NCBI GenBank assembly: GCA_015487985.1 | Contig: WFOP01000361.1 | Location: 1 to 7,613, forward strand | Origin: Hyphomicrobiales bacterium | GTDB lineage: Bacteria > Pseudomonadota > Alphaproteobacteria > Rhizobiales > Devosiaceae | DNA length: 7,613 bases | Direction of reading: 5' to 3' | Part shown: positions 1 through 4,816 of the stretch, piece by piece | How the letters are laid out: each line of letters opens with the position of its first letter | Position numbering within the stretch: position 1 is the stretch's first letter | Made by a program: the position numbers and the translations under genes | Notes under the pieces: model-generated | The model's input: the letters and a program-made list of their open reading frames with translations, nothing else | The model's database searches: none | Told to the model about the DNA's origin: nothing

Positions 1-260
1 GCCGGCAATAATGAACCCAGCATGGCCTCGATTACAAAAGTGCCGCTGCCCTGCATGGGCACACAATCAAATTGCTTATCCCTGTCGCCTATCAGCGCCA
101 GCAGGTCATGGCGCATTTTTGCGGTCATTGCGCGAAAATCATCGTCCCAGGACCCCCAGTCCCGCAACATTTCCTGCCTGGTTTGAATAGCTGTCGTCAG
201 CGGACCCGGTGTCAGCAAATAAGGCTCTTTTTCTGTAGGAGGATCAAATGGAATGTTCAT
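1..260 (-). CDS. phnW: 2-aminoethylphosphonate--pyruvate transaminase, N-terminal part (partial, runs off the left edge)
   Basis: Reading leftward from the ATG at 260-258, 86 codons stay open to the window edge. The product has the signature PhnW N-terminus: [10 protein letters not shown] at residues 14-23, then DWGSWDDDF at 34-42 and [18 protein letters not shown] at 66-83, the last being the glycine-rich segment near the PLP phosphate. PhnW is a cytosolic class-V aminotransferase-fold PLP enzyme that moves the amino group of 2-aminoethylphosphonate to pyruvate, giving phosphonoacetaldehyde and alanine. This is the first step of AEP breakdown. The full enzyme is usually about 360-370 residues, so roughly three quarters, including the PLP lysine, lies outside the window. 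No in-frame start lies upstream before a stop, so the ATG is well supported, although its ribosome site (AGGTCGAG-like) is weak. The divergent LysR gene is its likely regulator. A related purine/serine-type aminotransferase is possible, but the TPGPLTT and WDDDF blocks favour PhnW. Confidence 0.9.
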   Translation of the reverse strand, partial: MNIPFDPPTEKEPYLLTPGPLTTAIQTRQEMLRDWGSWDDDFRAMTAKMRHDLLALIGDRDKQFDCVPMQGSGTFVIEAMLGSLLP

Positions 261-291
261 GCTGACTGGCTCGACCTGATAATCTGGGCAA

Positions 292-320
292 AGCCTAGGC
301 CAGTAAAATTTATTTGTAAA
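292..320 (-). promoter_or_regulatory. candidate sigma-70 promoter for phnW
   Basis: On the minus strand, TTTACA (320-315) lies 17 bp ahead of TAGGCT (297-292), giving a predicted leader of about 25 nt before the phnW ATG at 260. The -35 matches five of six consensus bases; the -10 keeps the key T-A and final T. The -10 lies inside the perfect palindrome GCCTAGGC (293-300). A LysR-type activator would be expected to bind just upstream, in the AT-rich stretch around 320-350. This is read by eye and not proven. Confidence 0.35.
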
Positions 321-327
321 AACGATA

Positions 328-333
328 TATAAT
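328..333 (+). promoter_or_regulatory. candidate -10 element for the LysR gene
   Basis: A perfect TATAAT lies 43 bp ahead of the preferred LysR start at 376. No good -35 is found 16-18 bp upstream (the region is AAAATT-like), so the promoter may be weak or helped by a bound regulator. The surrounding run is very AT-rich, so a chance match is possible. The same DNA lies upstream of the divergent phnW promoter, the usual place for a LysR regulator to repress itself and activate its target. Confidence 0.35.
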
Positions 334-364
334 ATGGTTGGATAGATTTTATTTATGAAATGCC

Positions 365-368
365 AAGG
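365..368 (+). promoter_or_regulatory. ribosome binding site that decides the LysR start
   Basis: AAGG ends 7 bases before the ATG at 376, a good spacing. The alternative ATG at 355 has only a distant GGAT-like match ahead of it. This, with the family N-terminus, favours the shorter protein. Confidence 0.55.
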
Positions 369-375
369 CACCGAC

Positions 376-1242
376 ATGCGCTATGTTCAACTCCGCGCTT
401 TCCATAATGTGGCAGTTCACGGCGGGTTTTCCAGAGCCGCTTCAGCCCTGAACCTGTCACAACCCGCCCTGTCGGATCAGGTGAAAAACCTTGAAGAGGC
501 ATATGATGTGCTATTGTTTGATCGACGGAAAAAACAGGTTGCCCTGACAGAATTCGGGCAGGAATTATTATCATTCACCCAGCGTCTGTTTGAAGTTGAA
601 GCCCAGACAAAGGAGTTTTTGCGCGAAACAACGGCGTTGCGCAGCGGTGCGCTGAGAATAGTCGCCGATTCCCCTTTTCATCTGCTCAATGTGCTCGCCC
701 ATTTTAGAAAAAAATATCCGGGAATTTTTGTGTCGTTAAAGGGGGGGAACAGCGACGATGTCAGAAATGCGCTGGTAAGTTATGAAGCAGATATCGGGGT
801 TTTGGGCACACTACCAAAGGAAAACAGGTTTGACAGTGTTCAACTCAGTTCAACGCCCATCGTTGCTTTTGCCGCAGCAGGTTACCCCGGGGATTTGCCG
901 GAAAAAATGTCGCTGCAAGAACTTTGCAAACACCCGTTGATTTTCAGAGAACCGGGGTCAAAAACGCAGCAGATTTTGCAAAACCATGCGGATCACACCC
1001 AGATCAAACTTCGTCCCGCCATCGAGGCGGAGGGGCGCGAGGCAGTGAAAGAGATTGTCGCCTCCGGGGTTGGTATCGGGTTTGTTTCGCAGGCGGAATT
1101 TGGTTTTGACCGGCGGTTGCGCAAGATTGAAATCACCGGGCTGGATCAGCAGATGGAAGAAGCGCTGATCTGTTTGAAAGAACGCCAGGGGAACCGGCTT
1201 ATCCGCGCCTTTATGGGACTGGCAAAGGACATGAACGCTTAG
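376..1242 (+). CDS. LysR-family transcriptional regulator, probably of phosphonate (AEP) use
   Basis: The 288-residue protein has the usual LysR length and layout. The N-terminal winged helix-turn-helix covers residues 1-60, with [23 protein letters not shown] at 18-40 in split form: [10 protein letters not shown] then [12 protein letters not shown] linker helix follows at about 61-90, then the two-lobed effector domain at 91-288, including the common REPGSKTQ segment at 191-198 and GVGIGFVSQ at 231-239. I chose the ATG at 376 because AAGG at 365-368 sits 7 bases upstream and family members start just ahead of LRAF; an in-frame ATG at 355 would add seven residues. The gene is divergent from phnW across 115 bp, the standard layout for a LysR regulator controlling its neighbour, so AEP or a breakdown product is the likely effector. 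That ligand is inferred from position only. Its 3' end overlaps the convergent kinase gene by 4 bp. Confidence 0.88.
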   Translation: MRYVQLRAFHNVAVHGGFSRAASALNLSQPALSDQVKNLEEAYDVLLFDRRKKQVALTEFGQELLSFTQRLFEVEAQTKEFLRETTALRSGALRIVADSPFHLLNVLAHFRKKYPGIFVSLKGGNSDDVRNALVSYEADIGVLGTLPKENRFDSVQLSSTPIVAFAAAGYPGDLPEKMSLQELCKHPLIFREPGSKTQQILQNHADHTQIKLRPAIEAEGREAVKEIVASGVGIGFVSQAEFGFDRRLRKIEITGLDQQMEEALICLKERQGNRLIRAFMGLAKDMNA

Positions 1243-2369
1243 AGTGCCACCGGGGCGTTCACCGGCAGGGAAATGTTCAGGCTGAAACGGCCCTGGCTTT
1301 GCTCGACCCATGTTTTGCCGGCATGGGCTTTCACCAGCCGCTTTACGATAGCCAGCCCCAGACCCACATTGCTGGATTTACCGGTGCGCGATTTGTCGAC
1401 CCTGAAAAACCGATCAAACAACCGGGGCAAATCCTTGTCCGGGATGGGTTCGGCCCAGTTTTCAAAACGGATTTTCACGTTATGGGGCGTGCTCCAGTCA
1501 ATCGTGATTTCCCCATCGCGGGAATTTGTTGGGGGGCGGTCCGGGGGAATTGCATAACGGATCATGTTGGATATGGCGTTGTTGAAAACCTGTTGGAGGC
1601 GTTTTTTGTCCGCATATAAAGCTTGAGGCGTGCCCACTTCAGCAAGTTGAATCCGGAAACTTGTTTCCAGCATTTTGGCCCTGTGTGCCGCTATTATACC
1701 GGCGAGCTGTTGTTTCAAGTCCAATGGTTCCAGTTCCAGCCCGCCCGCAATATTTTCGCTCAAGCTGAGTTCGCTCAAATCGTCGATGAGATCGTTGAGC
1801 CGGGCGACTTCTGTGTTCAAAACCTTAAAAACCTCAGGGCCGGGTGTAAAAACACCATCCTCCAGCCCTTCGATATATCCTTTGACATTGGTCAGGGGCG
1901 TGCGCAATTCGTGGGAAAGATCGCGCAATAATTGTTGGCGCCCCGCCTCTTGTTGTTCCAGCGCACCTGCCATGTCGTTGAGGTGCCATGACAGGCTGCC
2001 CAGCTCTCCCTTAAGAGAAGGGGCGCGCGCCGACAAATCCCCTTCGCCGATTTTTTCCGTAGCCCGGATCATATCGGAAATAGGCCGCAACAGCGCCCTG
2101 GTGAGCAAAAGCGACAAGGCAATGCCAAGGGCCAAAGCCACCACAATACCCCACCAAAGGCTTTGCTCGACATCCATGGTAAACATGGAATTGAGCTTGG
2201 TGGGGGAGATGGCAAATTCTTCCGTCAGGCTAATGAAATAGGCGTCTTTGAGGCGGGTAAAAATCCAGTAAAGCGTTGCGGTGACGGCGGCGGCAACGAT
2301 TATATTGGCCACCACCAACTGCACCAGCAATACCGGGTATCCTTTTTTGGGCCGGTGGTGATTATTCAT
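1239..2369 (-). CDS. HAMP-domain sensor histidine kinase (BaeS/CusS-like), two-component partner
   Basis: This is a 376-residue inner-membrane sensor kinase. In order: TM1 at about 12-37, a short extracytoplasmic loop of about 30 residues, TM2 at about 71-93, HAMP at about 92-145, the HisKA dimer domain with LSHELRTPL at 151-159 (His153 is the phosphoacceptor), and a HATPase_c domain. In the ATPase the N-box is at 259-273 (Asn264 and Asn268 kept), the F-box LFDRFFR at 317-323 and the G2 box VGLGLAIV at 335-342. The G1 box is unusual: ENWAEPIP at 303-310 replaces the normal DxGxG pattern, resembling the N-P-G-x-x-I form of CusS-like metal sensors but without its glycine. The start is the ATG at 2369, inside the last codons of the response regulator (8-bp overlap), which implies translational coupling. 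The frame stays open further upstream but only through regulator codons. The small sensor loop suggests detection at or in the membrane. The signal is unknown. Confidence 0.92.
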   Translation of the reverse strand: MNNHHRPKKGYPVLLVQLVVANIIVAAAVTATLYWIFTRLKDAYFISLTEEFAISPTKLNSMFTMDVEQSLWWGIVVALALGIALSLLLTRALLRPISDMIRATEKIGEGDLSARAPSLKGELGSLSWHLNDMAGALEQQEAGRQQLLRDLSHELRTPLTNVKGYIEGLEDGVFTPGPEVFKVLNTEVARLNDLIDDLSELSLSENIAGGLELEPLDLKQQLAGIIAAHRAKMLETSFRIQLAEVGTPQALYADKKRLQQVFNNAISNMIRYAIPPDRPPTNSRDGEITIDWSTPHNVKIRFENWAEPIPDKDLPRLFDRFFRVDKSRTGKSSNVGLGLAIVKRLVKAHAGKTWVEQSQGRFSLNISLPVNAPVAL

Positions 2370-3141
2370 TGGATAAATCTTTATGAAGTGGATTTTTGCC
2401 GCTCGCCTCTTTGCGGGCCAAATCGGCCTTTGCCGCCCGATAACCAAATCCACGCACTGTCTGCACCAGCTTTGCCCCCTCTGCCCCCAGCTTGTTGCGC
2501 ACATTGTGAATGTGCACATCAACGGCCTTTTGCACCACACTTCCCCCGGCAGGGTATAGCAAATCCAGCAATTCGTCGCGGGAAAAAACGATGCCGGGAC
2601 GTTTGGTCAGGGCGGCAAGGATGGTAAACTCATGGTGGGTCAGTTCCAGATCATGGCCCCTGAAACTGGCGCTTTTACATTCCCAGTCCATTTTAATGGG
2701 ATAGTTCGCTGGCATGTTTTGCATGTTGGGCAGGCTGGTATTGCAGGCGTCGGGTTGGGTGCGGCGCAAAATCGCCTTTACCCTTGCCACCAGTTCACGA
2801 GGGGAAAACGGCTTGACCAGATAATCATCCGCCCCCACTTCAAAACCCCGGATTCTGTCGCGTTCTTCCCCAAGGGCGGTAAGCAGCAGAACCGGCATAT
2901 TATGGTGTTCGCGGATTGTCGCGCAGATATCAAGACCGTTATTGTCCGGCATCATAATATCGAGAACCGCCATATCGAACTTAGTCCGCTGCAGAGCTTT
3001 AAGGGCTGCCGAACCGGTGGCAACAGAAGTTATTTCAAACCCGCTGACCGAAAGGTAGGACCCGAGAAGATTGCGGATATTGTCATCGTCTTCTGCAATC
3101 AGAATCTTTTTGTTTTTGGTATCGCTGAGCTCTGGGTACAT
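2362..3141 (-). CDS. OmpR/PhoB-family response regulator
   Basis: This 259-residue DNA-binding regulator is the partner of the kinase that follows it. The receiver domain covers about residues 11-127: acidic pocket E17-D18-D19, phosphoacceptor Asp61 in LDIMMPDNNG, Thr88, and Lys110 in VKPFSPREL. A linker of about 20 residues leads to a winged-helix DNA-binding domain at about 150-236, with LTHHEFTILAAL, the recognition-helix region VVQKAVDVHIHNVRNKL at 202-218, and the wing TVRGFGYR at 228-235. The ATG at 3141 has AGGCG about 10 bases upstream and gives a normal N-terminus. The C-terminal tail after the wing (about 23 residues, lysine-rich) is longer than usual. It overlaps the kinase gene by 8 bp. 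The divergent promoter region in front of it holds four phased TAAC boxes, so control of itself and of the Spondin_N gene is likely. Family membership is certain; the regulon is inferred. Confidence 0.94.
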   Translation of the reverse strand: MYPELSDTKNKKILIAEDDDNIRNLLGSYLSVSGFEITSVATGSAALKALQRTKFDMAVLDIMMPDNNGLDICATIREHHNMPVLLLTALGEERDRIRGFEVGADDYLVKPFSPRELVARVKAILRRTQPDACNTSLPNMQNMPANYPIKMDWECKSASFRGHDLELTHHEFTILAALTKRPGIVFSRDELLDLLYPAGGSVVQKAVDVHIHNVRNKLGAEGAKLVQTVRGFGYRAAKADLARKEASGKNPLHKDLSNE

Positions 3142-3188
3142 AATGGATATTCGCCTGTTGCATTTTTTACCCGGCGGTCTTAGCGCGC

Positions 3189-3197
3189 ACCATAGCA
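3189..3197 (-). promoter_or_regulatory. candidate extended -10 for the response regulator-kinase operon
   Basis: On the minus strand the bases read TGCTATGGT, an extended -10 (TGn plus TATGGT). Its expected -35 position, 17 bp upstream at 3212-3217, is occupied by one of the TAAC boxes instead of a consensus -35. This is the layout of a class-II promoter that needs an OmpR-type regulator, and suggests that the operon activates itself. Read by eye. Confidence 0.35.
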
Positions 3198-3201
3198 GGA
3201 A

Positions 3202-3248
3202 TAACAGACCTGTAACACGCTTGTGTAGGCACTTAACCCAATCCTAAC
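3202..3248. promoter_or_regulatory. four phased TAAC boxes, likely response-regulator operator
   Basis: TAAC occurs at 3202-3205, 3213-3216, 3234-3237 and 3245-3248, all in the same orientation. Start-to-start spacing is 11, 21 and 11 bp, close to one, two and one turns of DNA. The paired contexts are ATAACA/GTAACA and TTAACC/CTAACT. OmpR-family regulators bind such direct repeats of about 11 bp as head-to-tail dimers, so this looks like two dimer sites on one face of the helix. The position between the regulator gene and the Spondin_N gene fits control of both. Confidence 0.5.
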
Positions 3249-3354
3249 TTTAGCCAAACGAAGTCAAAACAAAGCCCATTTAGACATGTCCTCACATCAC
3301 GATGCACCAATTTGGCGGGTCGGGTGAACAATGAAATTTGTAGCGAACTCAAAC

Positions 3355-3359
3355 GAGGA
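3355..3359 (+). promoter_or_regulatory. ribosome binding site of the Spondin_N gene
   Basis: GAGGA ends 8 bases before the ATG at 3368. It is one of the better ribosome sites in the window and fixes the start directly ahead of the signal peptide. Confidence 0.6.
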
Positions 3360-3367
3360 CATCACTC

Positions 3368-4048
3368 ATGAAAAAAATTCTAACGCTTGGCGCCGTTTCC
3401 GCACTCTCCATGCTCATGGCATCTTCAGCCATTGCCGCCACCTATAAAATCACAATCACCAACACCATGGAGGCCGAACTGATTGCGCCGATTGTGATAG
3501 CGGCAACGGCTCATGACAACAAGATTTTTACCGGCAACTATGTAACCGCTGCTGCTGAAGAACAGGTTCTGAGCGGCGATCCGGCCAAACTGGTTGGCAC
3601 TATCGGTGCCGACGCCTCGGTTGCCACCGGAACCGATGGCCCTCCGGGGGTGCTTTTGGCACCGGGCAAATCCATCACTTTTCAATTGGATACAGAGGTA
3701 AAAGAGCTGCGCTTTTTTGCCATGGTTGCCCCCACTGAAGTGCCCGACAATTATCTAACCGCAGTTGTCAACCTGAGTGGCGACATGATGGGGGATGACA
3801 TGAAAGATGACGAAATGAAAGATGAGGACATGTCGGGCGATGATATGAAAGGGGACAGCATGTCAGATGACGACATGATGGACGATGACATGAAAGATGG
3901 CGACATGATGGATGATGACATGCAGGGCCATGATGCCATCAAGGCTGAATTCTCCCGCTATGACATTGGTCACGACGAAGGCACCAAATCCATCACACAG
4001 GTTGAAGGCATGGGTTTTGGTACCATCAAAATCGAAAAAATGATGTAA
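3368..4048 (+). CDS. secreted Spondin_N-type protein with a Met/Asp pentapeptide-repeat insertion
   Basis: The 226-residue product starts with a clear signal peptide: a KK n-region, a hydrophobic core at 5-19, and an AIA cleavage motif at 21-23. The mature part resembles bacterial Spondin_N domains: YKITITN at 26-32, APIVIAATAHDNKIFT at 40-55, GVLLAPGKSITFQL at 94-107, the strand ELRFFAMVAPTEVPDN at 113-128, and a C-terminal acidic segment, YDIGHDEGT at 198-206, where the family carries its AYDAGTE motif. Between the last two blocks lies a run (about 136-185) with Met every five residues ten times and Asp/Glu elsewhere, so it is very acidic and Met-rich. No cysteine is present. The protein is probably periplasmic or released. 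The repeat could bind copper or silver through Met, or calcium-like cations through Asp; this is inference. It is divergent from the two-component operon, whose regulator probably controls it, and is followed by a terminator, so it is a single-gene unit. Confidence 0.82.
   Translation: MKKILTLGAVSALSMLMASSAIAATYKITITNTMEAELIAPIVIAATAHDNKIFTGNYVTAAAEEQVLSGDPAKLVGTIGADASVATGTDGPPGVLLAPGKSITFQLDTEVKELRFFAMVAPTEVPDNYLTAVVNLSGDMMGDDMKDDEMKDEDMSGDDMKGDSMSDDDMMDDDMKDGDMMDDDMQGHDAIKAEFSRYDIGHDEGTKSITQVEGMGFGTIKIEKMM
3773..3922 (+). repeat. 15-bp-period coding repeat (Met/Asp pentapeptides)
   Basis: Ten imperfect 15-bp units encode five-residue repeats ending in Met at residues 140, 145, 150 and so on to 185. 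Typical units are KDEDM, SGDDM, SDDDM, MDDDM and KDGDM; the first, LSGDM, is marginal. The DNA units share GAYGACATG-like cores, so the array probably grew by slipped-strand duplication, and unit number may vary between strains. Confidence 0.85.
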
Positions 4049-4073
4049 GCGAAAATACACTACCCCAACGGGA

Positions 4074-4105
4074 AAACGCCGCGATCCTTCCGGGTTGCGG
4101 CGTTT
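4074..4105 (+). terminator. hairpin terminator after the Spondin_N gene
   Basis: AAACGCCGC (4074-4082) pairs perfectly with GCGGCGTTT (4097-4105). Inside it, G-U, A-U, U-G, C-G and C-G pairs extend the stem to 14 pairs around a TTCC tetraloop (4088-4091). The hairpin starts 25 bases after the stop codon. The T run after it is short (TTT, then GCCGTTT), so termination may be incomplete. The A run on the 5' side gives some capacity in the other direction. Confidence 0.7.
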
Positions 4106-4181
4106 GCCGTTTGACGCCAAATTCCTGCCGGGCGTTCCAGAACACATTTAATTTTAATCAAAACTTTTATTATTCTGGATA

Positions 4182-4219
4182 TTGAATTGTTCAGGTTCGA
4201 TATATATATGCCCGATATA
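4182..4219 (+). promoter_or_regulatory. candidate promoter and operator of the PadR-pump operon
   Basis: TTGAAT (4182-4187) could serve as -35, with a TATATA/TATATG -10 at about 4203-4210 (15-17 bp spacing). The heptamer CGATATA occurs twice in direct orientation, at 4198-4204 and 4213-4219, 15 bp apart, flanking the -10. AGGTT is likewise found twice (4193-4197 and 4219-4223). PadR proteins usually repress their own promoter by binding over the -10, so this repeat is a plausible operator, though no classic ATGT/ACAT dyad is present. Confidence 0.35.
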
Positions 4220-4240
4220 GGTTGCGTCAAAATGTCTATA

Positions 4241-4246
4241 AAGGAG
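4241..4246 (+). promoter_or_regulatory. ribosome binding site that decides the PadR start
   Basis: AAGGAG lies 8 bases before the ATG at 4255. An in-frame ATG at 4222 would add 11 residues but has no ribosome site, and the Shine-Dalgarno sequence would fall inside its coding region. The family N-terminus also begins at the 4255 Met. Confidence 0.75.
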
Positions 4247-4254
4247 CTGCCGCG

Positions 4255-4803
4255 ATGAACGTTCGGAATTTATGTCTGGCGATATTGCATGACGGGGAAA
4301 CGACCGGATACCAGATCCGCAAGTCTTCCACCGAGGGCGAATATGCCTATTTCGTTGACGCCAGCTATGGCTCTATCTACCCGGCTCTGGCGCGACTTGA
4401 AAATGACAAGCTCGTGACCTCGCGAGTCGAGCAGCAAGAGGGACGTCCGGCAAAAAAAGTCTATTCTATCACCGAGCTTGGCCGGGAGACATTTCATCAG
4501 TCATTGTTTGAAATGCTGGATGATGATGTGTTTCGCTCCGAGTTTTTACTATTTGCCCGTTTTGCACCGCAACTCCCCGCCTCGCTGGTGGAGCAGCGCA
4601 TCAATGAGCGAATTGAAAAACTGGATGCCGAACTTGAGCAACTCAACAAAGTAAAATCCGAACGCCACGCCCCCAGCGATCAATGGGTTGTGAAGTATGG
4701 CATTGCCTGTTTAAGCGCCGCACGAACCCATCTTCTCTCACGAATGGATGAGTTGATTGCGCTGGCCAAACCCGACCCCACCTCCTCTCAGGCAGCAGAA
4801 TAG
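4255..4803 (+). CDS. PadR-family transcriptional regulator of the downstream efflux operon
   Basis: The 182-residue protein is a cytosolic DNA-binding dimer. The N-terminal PadR winged helix covers about residues 1-85: LAILHDGETTGYQIRK at 8-23, the recognition-helix region ASYGSIYPALARLEND at 36-51, and the wing GRPAKKVYSITELGRE at 63-78. All are hallmark PadR segments. The C-terminal half (about 90-170) is helical, with a coiled-coil-like stretch at about 110-136, and matches the Vir_act_alpha_C-type dimer domain. PadR regulators of this class normally repress their own promoter and a neighbouring transporter, and release DNA on binding a small molecule, often a phenolic or a drug. Here the gene leads an adaptor and RND pump, 13 bp ahead of the adaptor, which makes that role likely. 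The real ligand cannot be read from sequence. Confidence 0.93.
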   Translation: MNVRNLCLAILHDGETTGYQIRKSSTEGEYAYFVDASYGSIYPALARLENDKLVTSRVEQQEGRPAKKVYSITELGRETFHQSLFEMLDDDVFRSEFLLFARFAPQLPASLVEQRINERIEKLDAELEQLNKVKSERHAPSDQWVVKYGIACLSAARTHLLSRMDELIALAKPDPTSSQAAE

Positions 4804-4816
4804 GAATTCCTGAAAA

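Noticed and set aside
237..265. A strong AGGAGG (237-242) followed by ATG at 248 and a five-codon reading frame (MECSC) on the + strand, a possible leader peptide for LysR.
   Set aside because: It lies inside the phnW coding region on the opposite strand, where Pro-Pro codons create the AGGAGG by chance, and the likely LysR promoter is downstream of it at about 328.
72..332. 86-codon + strand open frame.
   Set aside because: It is a shadow of phnW; its product has no recognisable fold and the opposite strand has clear PhnW motifs.
1242..1275. GC-rich stretch with TGCC and GGCA that might form a bidirectional terminator between LysR and the kinase.
   Set aside because: The pairing is only four bases with poor inner pairs and no T run, and it lies within kinase codons.
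1675..2241. 188-codon + strand open frame within the kinase gene.
   Set aside because: It is a long antisense shadow, Ser/Arg/Pro-rich with no domain, while the minus strand encodes a complete kinase.
2370..2540. N-terminal extension of the kinase to 2540.
   Set aside because: The extra 57 residues come from reading the response-regulator wing region in another frame; they are Cys/Trp/Arg-rich and not family-like. The ATG at 2369 starts directly before TM1.
3283..3290. Perfect 8-bp palindrome GACATGTC upstream of the Spondin_N gene.
   Set aside because: The symmetry does not extend beyond 8 bp and it is not placed at a recognisable promoter element; chance is likely.
3751..3942. Minus-strand Met/Ser-rich open frame across the repeat.
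   Set aside because: It is the antisense of the 15-bp repeat; GAC/ATG units read backwards give Ser and Met codons. It has no ribosome site or family match.
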